The notes beneath the pieces are model-generated. The model had not been told where the DNA came from. It saw only the letters and a list, made by a program, of their open reading frames with translations, and did not search any database. From Psychrobacillus sp. FSL K6-2836 (GTDB lineage Bacteria; Bacillota; Bacilli; Bacillales_A; Planococcaceae): a stretch of 64,000 nucleotides of DNA. Position 1 is the first letter of the stretch; each line of letters starts with the position of its first letter. Made by a program: the position numbers and the translations under genes. Location: NCBI RefSeq assembly GCF_038003085.1, contig NZ_JBBOOM010000001.1, positions 1,860,001 through 1,924,000 of the forward strand. Reading direction: 5' to 3'. Shown piece after piece: positions 42,497-53,068 of this stretch.

Positions 42497-43759
42497 TTAA
42501 TTAAAAAGATTAATAATATACCCAATGATAATACCTACTACACCGAAATCAGAGTCGCCAAACGTTGTGCCTTCAAATCCTAGGGAACCTAAAACTGGCA
42601 ACAACATTGCTGGTAGGAAACTGATTAAGATTCCTTGTACAAAAGCACCAATTATAGCACCTCTACGTCCACCTACTGCATTACCAAATACTCCAGCGGC
42701 TGCTCCACAGAAAAAGTGAGGAACAAGACCTGGTACGATTACTGCCAATCCTGCGAGTGGAAGTAAAAACATACTTAGTAATCCCGCTACGAAACTTGAT
42801 AAGAATCCAATAATAACTGCATTTGGTGCAAATGGGAATACAATTGGTACGTCTAGTGCAGGTTTTGCATTTGGAACAATTTTGTCTGCAATCCCTTTAA
42901 AAGCGGGAACAATTTCAGCGATCAGCATACGAACACCCGCTAAAATGATGAAAACACCAGCAGCAAAAGTAATGGCCTGTAGTAATGAGAATACTAAGAA
43001 GTTTGTACCATCACTAAGGTTTTCCTCTATGTATGCAGGACCAACAAATAAAGAAACTACAAGGAACATAATTGTCATTGTTAACGCTAATGCTACAGAT
43101 GAATCACGTAAGAAACCAAGTGATTTTGGTACTTTAACCTCTTCCGTTGATTTCGTTTTGTCTCCTGTCAATTTCGCAACTTTAGCAGCAACGAAATAAC
43201 CGAATGAACCGAAATGTCCTACAGCAATGTCATCTGAACCCGTAATTTCTCTTACTGTAGGTTGTAGCATTGCAGGTAGTAGAACCATCAATGCACCTAA
43301 AATTAGAGAGCCAAGAATTACAAGAGGAACACTCCCCATCCCTGATGTGGAAAGCACAGCAGCTAGTAAACAAGCCATGAACATAGTGTGATGTCCTGTT
43401 AAAAAGATATATTTAAACTTCGTGTATCGTGCTAATACGATATTCACTATCATACCTATTAACATAATCATAGCTGTCTCAGTACCAAAAGCATTTTGTG
43501 ATAACGCCACAATTGCTTCATTGTTTGGAATAACGCCTTCAATATTAAATGCTTTTTCAAACATTTCTCCGAAGATAGTTAGTGAACCCGTTAATACTGT
43601 CGCACCTGCATTAAGGATAAGGAAGCCCATTATCGTTTTTAATGTTCCAGAAACAACATCGGTAATTGCCTTCTTCTGTAAAAGCAAACCAAATAAAGCG
43701 AACAACCCTACTAAAATAGCAGGAGTCCCTAAAATATCCTTCATGATAAAATCAAACAT
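42497..43759 (-). CDS. PTS ascorbate-type permease IIC (UlaA family)
   Basis: 420 residues, at least ten membrane segments. Starts FDFIMKDILGTPAILVGLFAL, contains TAMIMLIGMIVNIVLARYTKFKYIFLTGHHT and the re-entrant regions of the EIIC-ascorbate/SgaT fold. Transports and phosphorylates a sugar acid together with the IIB encoded one base upstream. No metabolic genes for ascorbate (lactonase, decarboxylase, epimerase) are adjacent, so the substrate is uncertain. Confidence 0.9.
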   Translation of the reverse strand: MFDFIMKDILGTPAILVGLFALFGLLLQKKAITDVVSGTLKTIMGFLILNAGATVLTGSLTIFGEMFEKAFNIEGVIPNNEAIVALSQNAFGTETAMIMLIGMIVNIVLARYTKFKYIFLTGHHTMFMACLLAAVLSTSGMGSVPLVILGSLILGALMVLLPAMLQPTVREITGSDDIAVGHFGSFGYFVAAKVAKLTGDKTKSTEEVKVPKSLGFLRDSSVALALTMTIMFLVVSLFVGPAYIEENLSDGTNFLVFSLLQAITFAAGVFIILAGVRMLIAEIVPAFKGIADKIVPNAKPALDVPIVFPFAPNAVIIGFLSSFVAGLLSMFLLPLAGLAVIVPGLVPHFFCGAAAGVFGNAVGGRRGAIIGAFVQGILISFLPAMLLPVLGSLGFEGTTFGDSDFGVVGIIIGYIINLFN

Positions 43760-43760
43760 A

Positions 43761-44036
43761 CTATTTTTCCCCCAAGATATGAGAAGTTAACTCTTTCTGG
43801 ATTTCATCTGCACTGACCATATTGATAATACTAATAGTTTTTTTGTTACCATCTTGCAATTGTTCCATAATTTCAGGAGTACCAATATAGTAGTCCGCTA
43901 CTTCTGTCTTTGCACTCGCTAAGTCCATATTCTTGCATTCACCGTCTATATTCAATACTTTTAGTGCCTTATTTACATTCATCGACAATATAAAACTCGT
44001 ACCTAAACCGTTTCCACATACTGCTAAAATTTTCAT
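43761..44036 (-). CDS. PTS lactose/ascorbate-type IIB component
   Basis: 91 residues. IIB phospho-site KILAVCGNGLGTSFILSMNV with Cys about residue 6, and a second half TISIINMVSADEIQKEL. Receives phosphate from the IIA-like domain of the regulator or from a free IIA and transfers it to the sugar moved by IIC. Follows 55 bases after the regulator gene. Confidence 0.9.
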   Translation of the reverse strand: MKILAVCGNGLGTSFILSMNVNKALKVLNIDGECKNMDLASAKTEVADYYIGTPEIMEQLQDGNKKTISIINMVSADEIQKELTSHILGEK

Positions 44037-44091
44037 TTTTACTTCCTCCTATTAATAGTTAGTTTCGATTGTATTTTTCATTTTTGTAAGC

Positions 44092-46140
44092 TTATAGTTC
44101 AGAAAACTCTACAACTAAGTTTAGAATATCTTCTTTTTTCTCAGCCTTCTTTAAAAGTTCTAGTTTTTCGGGATCACTCAACAAGGTAGTCAATTGAGCC
44201 AAAGCTTTTAAATGTGTTTGGTTATCAATAGCAGCTAAACAAATGAATATTTCCACTTTGTTTTGCTCTTCACCTAACAAGTAAGTAGGTTCTGATAGTT
44301 TCAACAAGCTCATCCCTAATTTTTTCACGCCGAACTCCGGGCGTGCATGAGGAATCGCAACTTGTTCGCCAATGATAATATATGGCCCCATCGTTTCTAC
44401 GTTCTCAATCATGACCTCTACATACTGATTTGTAATGGAATCATTTGATAATAAAGGTTCCGCTACCTTCTTAATAGCATTTTTCCAATCACCTATTTCA
44501 TGCATAAACTGAATATTTTCTTCGATTAATAAATCTTTTAACACTGGTTGTTTCCTCCCTATATTCAAGTGATCGTTTTTAAACAATGCCTGCTGCAATG
44601 CGCTTTTTAACTGCTCAGGTTGTTTGATATCCGCATACTGACGGATAATTCTTATTAATTCATCTGAAGTTGGATTATGGTATGACTGTTGGAGCGTAAG
44701 CCCTTCTACTGTTTGTACTAGTTCCTTCTTTTCCATTTCACTCATAATTGCTCTAATTATAAATAATGGTTTTCTTGTTTTCAGTACAACAGTGGAAAAT
44801 ACAAGATCATACTCTGTATCTTCAAGATGTTGAAAGTCATAGGATGAAAACGATGAAGTCCACTTAAATTGTGGAAAAAGTGATCTTAATTGATTTTCCA
44901 ACATTAAACTAGAACTAACCCCATTTGGGCATACGATTAAAGCTCTATATACTTTCTCCGAGCTTTCACTATCTAGTTCAAGTAATCCACCAAAATGGAG
45001 GGTTAGGAAGCCAATCTCATCTTCTGGTATCTTAATATTTAACATTTCTTCAATCGGTTTGAGTACTTCTTTTACAACAATAAACAAGTCTCTATGCTCT
45101 TCCTTAATATCATCAAGCAATACATTTGTAATTGGTATTTTAAAGAGCATACGGTAGTAAGCTGGCTTGAAATGTAAATATAGTGTTTCCATTGCCTTGT
45201 TTCTATCTAATAATTGAATACATGCATACCGTTCAAAGTTAACAATGATTTGTTCCGTAATAGCAAACAGTGCATCAGTCCTTACAGGGCTAACCTCCCC
45301 TTGGCATATGCCGAGGAGTTGAATTGTCAAAAATGCAACCTCTTCCCGATTAGTTGTATGTCCCAAGCGCTGTTGTATCAATGTAGATACCAAGAAAGCC
45401 TGTTGATTTTCCAAAAAACTCACTGTATCCGGAAAAATTTGCACCCGTTTTTGTTGTTGTTGGCGAATATGGATCATTTGAAGCAAATAGATAAATTCAT
45501 CCAACCTGTCTTCTGTGAACGCAAATGAATATTGCTGTTCAAAATCCTTCAATACTTGTTGGTAGTTATCGTACTGATTCTGCAATTGTTGCTGCTGAAA
45601 TATAAATGTAAATTTCTCATGAGCATATGATTTAATCTTTAACATGGAAATCGCCTTAAGCATTAAGTTTCGTTTATCCTCTTCCGTCCCTTTTAAATGA
45701 TATCCGTGTTCCCGTGAATAGCGTACTTCAACACGGAAATCCACACAAAACTTATTAACTCGCTTCACATCTGAACTGACTGTATTCTTACTAACGCCAA
45801 ACAAATGTTGAAAGTGAAAATTGGAAAGAGGTTCATGTCGGATGAAGGTATATAATAGGAATATGATTACACGCTCTACCTGCTCAAAAGAAAATTGATT
45901 TGCTACAAAGCCTGCTCCATTTCCCTTCCAATAATCGACAACCTCTTGTTCTATCAAGATTCGGTCGCCCAAAATTCTAATGGGAGGTATCCCCATGTCG
46001 AATAAGAAGCTATTAACTTTTTCTACATCATATTGAAACTGACGTTCAGTTAAGTTTATCTTGTCGATAAAAGAGGATTGTTGCGCCGGTTGCAATTTCA
46101 TCAATTGATAAAAAGTATTCAGGCTTCGTTTCTCCAACAT
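44092..46140 (-). CDS. PRD-type transcriptional regulator with IIB- and IIA-like domains
   Basis: 682 residues from ATG 46140 (GGGGGAG; GTG 46143 is too close). N-terminal HTH/Mga-like domains (about 1-180), two PRD domains (about 190-400, DRLDEFIYLLQMIHIRQQQ and IPEDEIGFLTLHFGGLLE), a IIB-like domain (about 410-500: LIVCPNGVSSSLMLENQL), and a C-terminal mannitol/fructose-type IIA (about 540-680) with phospho-His in AIPHARPEFGVKKLG. MtlR/LicR architecture: an activator of the linked PTS operon, controlled by phosphorylation. A cre-like site lies upstream. Confidence 0.9.
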   Translation of the reverse strand: MLEKRSLNTFYQLMKLQPAQQSSFIDKINLTERQFQYDVEKVNSFLFDMGIPPIRILGDRILIEQEVVDYWKGNGAGFVANQFSFEQVERVIIFLLYTFIRHEPLSNFHFQHLFGVSKNTVSSDVKRVNKFCVDFRVEVRYSREHGYHLKGTEEDKRNLMLKAISMLKIKSYAHEKFTFIFQQQQLQNQYDNYQQVLKDFEQQYSFAFTEDRLDEFIYLLQMIHIRQQQQKRVQIFPDTVSFLENQQAFLVSTLIQQRLGHTTNREEVAFLTIQLLGICQGEVSPVRTDALFAITEQIIVNFERYACIQLLDRNKAMETLYLHFKPAYYRMLFKIPITNVLLDDIKEEHRDLFIVVKEVLKPIEEMLNIKIPEDEIGFLTLHFGGLLELDSESSEKVYRALIVCPNGVSSSLMLENQLRSLFPQFKWTSSFSSYDFQHLEDTEYDLVFSTVVLKTRKPLFIIRAIMSEMEKKELVQTVEGLTLQQSYHNPTSDELIRIIRQYADIKQPEQLKSALQQALFKNDHLNIGRKQPVLKDLLIEENIQFMHEIGDWKNAIKKVAEPLLSNDSITNQYVEVMIENVETMGPYIIIGEQVAIPHARPEFGVKKLGMSLLKLSEPTYLLGEEQNKVEIFICLAAIDNQTHLKALAQLTTLLSDPEKLELLKKAEKKEDILNLVVEFSEL

Positions 46141-46169
46141 CACTAGCTCCCCCTCACATAAATTATAAC

Positions 46170-46183
46170 GGAAATCGCTTTCA
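46170..46183 (-). promoter_or_regulatory. cre-like site upstream of PTS regulator
   Basis: TGAAAGCGATTTCC on the minus strand, close to TGWNANCGNTNWCA, about 30-45 bases upstream of the regulator start. Suggests catabolite repression through CcpA. Confidence 0.5.
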
Positions 46184-46308
46184 CTTAAGATGACTATTGG
46201 TCACAAAAGTTGCTTTCAATTTCTTACTACATTGGTATGTACATTATTATATCAATTGAACACAGTAAATCTCTGCCAGAAGCCTAGGACCACGTGATAT
46301 AGATTTTA

Positions 46309-46383
46309 CCTCATGTAAGAAACAAACATGACAATATAAACATGCATGTTTGGTTGAATTAACCTGAATGTTCAACACAGGGA
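46309..46383. repeat. family 1 inverted-repeat element, copy D
   Basis: CCTCATGTAAGAAACAAACAT ... TTCAACACAGGGA. Divergent from copy B at its right end. Lies between the PTS regulator and the OpuA terminator. Confidence 0.65.
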
Positions 46384-46390
46384 CAAATCG

Positions 46391-46432
46391 AAAAAACCCC
46401 AGAACAAGTTTTACTTGCTCCAGGGGTTTCGT
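46391..46432 (-). terminator. terminator of opuA operon
   Basis: Stem AAACCCCTGGAGCAAG...CTTGTTCTGGGGTTT, then TTT on the minus strand, 10 bases after the OpuAC stop. Confidence 0.8.
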
Positions 46433-46441
46433 TTATATTTA

Positions 46442-48207
<1,766 letters not shown>

Positions 48208-48208
48208 C

Positions 48209-49462
48209 TTAAACCACCTCCGTAATCGGTTGCTCTTCGGAATCCATCGTTCCATCTTTATTTATAAATTCATTATCACCAGATAATGCACCGATAAGTG
48301 CACCACGTATAATAATCCCTTGCAGCTTTTGTTCCTCATTGATAACTGCCACAGGAATGCTTGCGGTTGATACTACATCAAATAACTCCGTGAGAACCGT
48401 ATCCGGTGAGATCATCGGAAGGTCGGAAATAATGACATCATTTAGCGACTTCTCTGATTCGATTGCTTCTACAGTATCCTGTGCTGTTACAGCTCCTAAT
48501 AAGCGATTCGCATTATCTACTACATATATAGAAGAAATACCTAATTGTTTCATCAATCGAAGTGCTACTCGAGGACCGCGGTCAACTTTTACCGTATCGG
48601 CTTTTTTCATGATATGACCAGCAGTTAGTACTTTGGATAAGTCGACATCTTCCACGAATCGTTCAACATATTCGTTGGATGGGCTCATCAGAATTTCCTC
48701 AGGTGACCCAATTTGAACGATTTCTCCGTCCTTCATCAGTGCTATACGATCACCAATGCGAAGAGCTTCATCTAAATCATGTGTGATAAAAATTATAGTT
48801 TTTTGCATATCATGATGAAGCTGAAGTAACTCGTTTTGCATATCTTTTCGAATAAGGGGATCTAATGCACTAAACGCTTCATCCATAAGTAATATATCCG
48901 GATTATTTGCCAGAGCTCTAGCAAGTCCAACACGCTGTTGCATACCTCCACTTAGTTGTTTAGGATACTGATCCTCATATCCAGCAAGACCAACAAGTCT
49001 TAATGATTCTATTGCTTTTTCGTTTCGTTCTTTTTTAGAAACCCCTTGGATTTCTAAGCCATACTCAGTATTTTCTACGATTGTTTTATGCGGAAAGAGG
49101 GCAAAGTTTTGAAATACCATTCCAATTTTCTTCCGTCTTACATCGCGAAGCTGTTCTTTATTCATCTGAACGATGTCCTTACCATCCAGTAATATTTGTC
49201 CCATCGTTGGATCTATTAATCTATTTAACAGTCTAACTAATGTAGATTTACCACTTCCGGATAAACCCATTATGACGAAAATTTCACCTTCATTAACATC
49301 GAATGACACTTGTTTTACACCAACCGTTGCACCAGTTGCTTGCAAAATTTCACTTTTAGATTTGCCATCTTTCAGCAACTGTATAGCACGCCCACTACTT
49401 TTACCAAAAATCTTCGTAGTGTCTTTTACTACTATTTTTTTATTAATATATTCCTCACTCAT
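48209..49462 (-). CDS. opuAA: glycine betaine ABC transporter ATPase with CBS domains
   Basis: 417 residues from ATG 49462 (AAGGAG seven bases upstream). Betaine family lead KSKSEILQATGATVGVKQVSF, Walker A MGLSGSGKST (about residue 60), signature LSGGMQQRVGLARAL, Walker B ILLMDEAFSALDP, and two C-terminal CBS domains (about 290-400) that sense ionic strength in the OpuA type. First gene of the operon, transcribed from the intergenic region shared with gbsR. Confidence 0.93.
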   Translation of the reverse strand: MSEEYINKKIVVKDTTKIFGKSSGRAIQLLKDGKSKSEILQATGATVGVKQVSFDVNEGEIFVIMGLSGSGKSTLVRLLNRLIDPTMGQILLDGKDIVQMNKEQLRDVRRKKIGMVFQNFALFPHKTIVENTEYGLEIQGVSKKERNEKAIESLRLVGLAGYEDQYPKQLSGGMQQRVGLARALANNPDILLMDEAFSALDPLIRKDMQNELLQLHHDMQKTIIFITHDLDEALRIGDRIALMKDGEIVQIGSPEEILMSPSNEYVERFVEDVDLSKVLTAGHIMKKADTVKVDRGPRVALRLMKQLGISSIYVVDNANRLLGAVTAQDTVEAIESEKSLNDVIISDLPMISPDTVLTELFDVVSTASIPVAVINEEQKLQGIIIRGALIGALSGDNEFINKDGTMDSEEQPITEVV

Positions 49463-49553
49463 GTCTTCACTCCTTACCGTCCGAAACACACGAACCCTAT
49501 TCATTATAGAGTGAACTTCATAAATTTTCAACAGTTTAAACTAAATTAATTGT

Positions 49554-49575
49554 TTGTACAGTAAAAACTGTACAA
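49554..49575. promoter_or_regulatory. perfect palindromic operator between opuA and gbsR
   Basis: TTGTACAGT-AAAA-ACTGTACAA, a perfect inverted repeat of 9-base arms in the divergent intergenic region. A strong candidate binding site for the GbsR/OpcR regulator, which in B. subtilis represses betaine uptake or synthesis genes. Confidence 0.75.
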
Positions 49576-49676
49576 TAAATATTTAAAAAAATTGCTTTTT
49601 GGGTAAGGATATAATACATTTAAATTTAGTTAGCTGGATTATGTGAACAAGGCTAATTTCAGTGGAGGGAACGTAT

Positions 49677-50234
49677 ATGGAGGACCATGAAAAAATAGAT
49701 AAAGCACGGGAGAGAATTATAGAGACAATTGCCCAAAACATACATTTATACGGCTTGGTGCCTTCTGCAGGTAGACAATTCGGAACAATGTTTTTTCAAA
49801 ATGAACCATTAACATTAGATGATATGACAGAAAAACTAGGCATGAGTAAAACAAGTATGAGCACTTCTGTCCGAGCGCTATCCGAACTTAAGTTAGTCGA
49901 ACGTGCCTGGAAAAAAGGAGTCCGTAAAGATTTATATAAAGTGACAGATGATTGGCACCAAAGCTTCATCGATTTGTTTTCTATTAAATGGCAAAGATCA
50001 GTCACACTGCATACGGCGGCAATTAAAAAGTCACTGGCAGAACTTGAAGAATTATTACAGAATCCGGTCCTAAGTGAAGAATTACGTGAAGAGGTTCAAA
50101 TAGATATTGATAAGCTAAAATACATGAAAGACTACTACAACTGGCTAGAACGCCTCATAGATGCTTTTGAAGACCAACGAATTTTCGATTTAGTTCCTAA
50201 GTTTGAGGGTTCTAACGAAAATACTAAAAACTAA
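49677..50234 (+). CDS. gbsR: GbsR/OpcR-family transcriptional regulator
   Basis: 185 residues from ATG 49677 (GGAGGG seven bases upstream). MarR-like fold: QNIHLYGLVPSAGRQFGTMFF, winged helix LTLDDMTEKLGMSKTSMSTSVRALSEL (about 40-70), then a dimerisation helical tail. The IHLYGLVPSAGR opening is typical of choline/betaine-responsive GbsR proteins. Divergent from opuA with the palindrome between, so probably represses that operon in response to choline or betaine. Confidence 0.88.
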   Translation: MEDHEKIDKARERIIETIAQNIHLYGLVPSAGRQFGTMFFQNEPLTLDDMTEKLGMSKTSMSTSVRALSELKLVERAWKKGVRKDLYKVTDDWHQSFIDLFSIKWQRSVTLHTAAIKKSLAELEELLQNPVLSEELREEVQIDIDKLKYMKDYYNWLERLIDAFEDQRIFDLVPKFEGSNENTKN

Positions 50235-50288
50235 GAAAAAACCCCAAAACAGCTGCACTTTTTACAGTGCATACTATTTTGGGGTTTT
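50235..50288. terminator. terminator after gbsR
   Basis: Outer stem AACCCCAAAA/TTTTGGGGTT with an inner hairpin GCACT...AGTGC; T-tract on the + side. Confidence 0.75.
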
Positions 50289-50290
50289 GT

Positions 50291-50361
50291 GTCCCTGTGT
50301 ATAAAACAAACATGAAAATTTAAACATTCATGTTTTTTGAATTAACGTGTTATTTTACAGA
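50291..50361. repeat. family 1 inverted-repeat element, copy E
   Basis: GTCCCTGTGTATAAAACAAACAT ... TTATTTTACAG. Right end degraded. Lies after the gbsR terminator. Confidence 0.6.
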
Positions 50362-50516
50362 TGTAGCTGGGAAATAACGACTTTTTAATCTAGTAGATGT
50401 TAACTCTAAAACGCACTAGACAATGATCCTTTGAATAAACGTGAAAGATTATAATTTCTAAACTCCAATAAACTAATAACCCCAATCATCAATTGATAAT
50501 TGGGATTTAATCGTTT

Positions 50517-50555
50517 ACTTGTGTAAGAAACAAACATGAAAAATGTTAGTTAATA
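50517..50555. repeat. family 1 element, partial copy F
   Basis: GTGTAAGAAACAAACATGAAAAATG, the left half only. The right half is lost. Lies about 35-70 bases downstream of the ParR-like gene stop. Confidence 0.5.
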
Positions 50556-50587
50556 AATTGGAATTACTACTACATATTCTACAACTA

Positions 50588-51205
50588 CTATTTATTCATT
50601 CTCGAAAGAAAATCTCCAAGTAAATCATCTAAACTCTCAGTTTCGACATTCTCCTCTAAATCTTCTGCTGTTGCTGCATGCTCATGTTTTACTTGATCCC
50701 AGTCAAAGTTCATCAAATCATCTTCAAGTTCGTCACCAAGAAACTCTTGTTGATTTTCTACAGATTCAGTTGAAATGTTAGTGTTAGTATTTACATTCAA
50801 CTCTTCTTCTACTTTTTCTGTTGGCTCAACTTGTAAATGTAGGGCTTGGTCAATATCTAAGGCATTACTGTTAAGAGAGGCAAGAATAGACATCGCACGG
50901 ACAGGATCTGATAACAATTGATAGACAATATTCCCTAGCATAGCTTCTGAGTGTGCATGTTTGAGCCAGTTACGCTGTTCCTTGCTTAACTGTTTCGGCA
51001 TAGGAATAGTGACAGTTTCTCTATCCTTAGATAAGGAGGTACTTACCCCCTCCAAAACAAACTCCGCTATTTTACTTGAAAAGTTTCTTCTTTCAGTCTC
51101 TTTTAACTTTTGCATTTGCTTTATAATATGATCAGGAGTGTCAGAAGGGAGACGAAAAGTAATTGCTTGCCCCCTTTGAATACCAGAATTCCTTGATTTT
51201 TCCAC
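50588..51205 (-). CDS. ParR-like adaptor of actin-type partition system
   Basis: 205 residues, GTG 51205 with AGGGTGA. Two similar N-terminal units each read strand-helix-helix: AITFRLPSDTPDHIIKQMQK (about 14-50) and VTIPMPKQLSKEQRNWLKHA (about 63-100), a tandem ribbon-helix-helix-like arrangement that could bind DNA iterons as a pseudo-dimer. The rest is a disordered, strongly acidic tail ending SLDDLLGDFLSRMNK, a plausible filament-binding motif. Encoded 10 bases after the actin-like gene. Assigned by position and architecture; sequence similarity to known ParR/Alp7R is not evident to me. Confidence 0.65.
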   Translation of the reverse strand: MEKSRNSGIQRGQAITFRLPSDTPDHIIKQMQKLKETERRNFSSKIAEFVLEGVSTSLSKDRETVTIPMPKQLSKEQRNWLKHAHSEAMLGNIVYQLLSDPVRAMSILASLNSNALDIDQALHLQVEPTEKVEEELNVNTNTNISTESVENQQEFLGDELEDDLMNFDWDQVKHEHAATAEDLEENVETESLDDLLGDFLSRMNK

Positions 51206-51214
51206 GAAATCACC

Positions 51215-52399
51215 CTATTTTTCTACTTTTTGTTTCGTTGCTTCATTGCTTTTTATATCTTTCTTATTCTTTCTAACAAAATCAGAGATTAATTTGTGAT
51301 AAGCATTTGCCATCATCCAAATGCTCTCTTTTTCATCTTCAAAGAATTCGATATTATAGCCATTTAAGTTGTTATTTAGTGTTTTAATATATTCTTTTAA
51401 TACGATTGCTCCACCGCCTACAAAATAGCAGATCTCTGTTTGCGAATTTTTTTGCCAAACATTACGTAAATGGCGATATTCTTTCTTCGCTAAGTCTAGA
51501 AGAATTCTATCGGTAATATCATGAACGCTTGTACGGCTACCATTAACCATAATATGATTACGATCATTTTTTCTGGTGATAATATCTACAACATCTCTTC
51601 GGCTATCTAATTCTACACCATGTTTTAATCTAATTTCTTCTCGAATGGACTCTAGTGCCTCAGAAACACCTAAATTGAATCCCTGTGCTTTATCGTCATC
51701 TACATTACGATTCTTAATGACCGCAACATCAGTTGAAAGGCCACCAATATCTTGAATTAGGATACTTTTGTCTACTAAATCTCTATTAATAATGTTTAAA
51801 TCATTATCCATTACTAAGTTAATATATGCTGCAAATCCTTCAGGATATATCTTAACTTCATCGAACTTAATATTTACTTTTAACCCTTGGTATTTAGGGG
51901 TTACTAAAAATTCAACTTGGTGAACAGATCCTAATAGCTGCGAGCGATAGCCTACATCTTTTCCTTCTTTAACTTCACGAAGTGGTAGACCAGTTCCTAG
52001 CGTATAGTTAGCATCAATTACATTATTATTCTTTTTAAAAACTTCTGCGTTTTCTCCTCTAACTGCATCTAAAGCTAAAGTAGCAAATAACATAACTAAT
52101 GTTTGATCTTCCTCTGATTTGTTGCTACCAGGGTCTAATTCAGTTGCATTATCACTTTTAGTTGCTAAGCTACCAACACGGTAAATTACATTGTTTTCGT
52201 TTAGGGCAGGGGAGTGTACTTTAATATGAATCCCTTCAATTGGATCTTTATCATTCAATTCCTCTATACCTATAACCGGTCTGTCCTCTGTTGATACTGC
52301 TATTACATTAGGAATATTTAGTTCATAATCTAACTTTCCAAATAAAGCTTTAACTGAGTCGTTTCCTACATCGATTGCACAAATTCTTGAAGTGTTCAT
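51215..52399 (-). CDS. actin-like ATPase (ParM/Alp7A-type segregation protein)
   Basis: 394 residues from ATG 52399 (AAGGGATG; TTG 52402 is also possible). Actin fold: phosphate 1 CAIDVGNDSVKALFG, phosphate 2 ILIQDIGGLSTDVAVI (about residue 228), adenosine region CYFVGGGAIVLKEYI (about 330). Forms dynamic filaments that push plasmid copies apart by binding the ParR-like adaptor at the iteron region upstream. The family is chiefly plasmid-borne in Bacilli (Alp7A, AlfA). Here it lies among chromosomal-type genes. Confidence 0.85.
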   Translation of the reverse strand: MNTSRICAIDVGNDSVKALFGKLDYELNIPNVIAVSTEDRPVIGIEELNDKDPIEGIHIKVHSPALNENNVIYRVGSLATKSDNATELDPGSNKSEEDQTLVMLFATLALDAVRGENAEVFKKNNNVIDANYTLGTGLPLREVKEGKDVGYRSQLLGSVHQVEFLVTPKYQGLKVNIKFDEVKIYPEGFAAYINLVMDNDLNIINRDLVDKSILIQDIGGLSTDVAVIKNRNVDDDKAQGFNLGVSEALESIREEIRLKHGVELDSRRDVVDIITRKNDRNHIMVNGSRTSVHDITDRILLDLAKKEYRHLRNVWQKNSQTEICYFVGGGAIVLKEYIKTLNNNLNGYNIEFFEDEKESIWMMANAYHKLISDFVRKNKKDIKSNEATKQKVEK

Positions 52400-52473
52400 C
52401 AAATCATCCCTTCATACATATGTTCTATCATTTTCAGATTATCTCACTGGCAAAGCTCGGTCAATCCACCAAA

Positions 52474-52658
52474 AGTTGTACTCAAATTGTAAACGCTACA
52501 CTTAATTTTGTTTACACATTACGCAATTACGTATACACGTAAACAAAATTGTGTACATCCTTTTATATCAACATGTACACATTTTTGTAGACTTGTTTAC
52601 CAATTTGTATACATTAAGTTTTCTTTTTGTATACTTGTATACTTTTTTGAATACATCG
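52474..52658. repeat. iteron array, probable centromere (parC-like)
   Basis: About a dozen degenerate 8-base units of consensus TTGTAtAC, on either strand, in 185 bases: TTGTACTC, TTGTAAAC, GTTTACAC, CGTATACA, CGTAAACA, TTGTGTAC, ATGTACAC, TTGTAGAC, TTGTTTAC, TTGTATAC (three times) and GAATACAT. The array lies directly upstream of the actin-like gene, where the adaptor-binding centromere and autoregulatory promoter of such systems are found. Confidence 0.65.
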
Positions 52659-53007
52659 ATTTTTAATAAAAAGAAAAGGCTTGTTTATCCTTTTTCATGT
52701 TGCTTTTACAACAATATAACTATTTAATATAACGGTAACTATAACCCATTTAGAGGATATCAAATTAAAATTTGTTACTTATTTCTTACTATAAGCATTT
52801 AAAGGGACTTTCTAGACTTTGTTGCCGACTATGACCTCTTTGTATTAGGCTTTAAAAATAAACAACTTAGAATGGCGTATTTAAAGTGAAATTAGTGGGA
52901 TCATTGAAACTCATGACTATATTTTTTGAAAAAAGTTAGCCTACTTCAACAATTTACGTATTCTATAATCAAAACTGATATAAATAGAACAAATAGATAT
53001 GCATTAA
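52659..53007. other. gene-free stretch after partition iterons
   Basis: About 350 A+T-rich bases between the iterons and the helicase terminator. No ORF with a ribosome site and no repeat of either family is seen. Confidence 0.4.
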
Positions 53008-53049
53008 CAAAAAAAGTCCAAGATAAACGATATACGCTTAACTTGAACC
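53008..53049 (-). terminator. terminator of SNF2 helicase gene
   Basis: On the minus strand, GTTCAAGTTAAGCG...CGTTTATCTTGGAC forms a 13-pair stem with G-U pairs, followed by TTTTTTT, 20 bases after the stop. Confidence 0.7.
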
Positions 53050-53068
53050 ATACTTCTATTTAAGGTAA

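Noticed and set aside
52474..52658. CRISPR array considered for the repeated units
   Set aside because: Units are only about 8 bases, degenerate, on both strands and without uniform spacers; iterons are the better reading.
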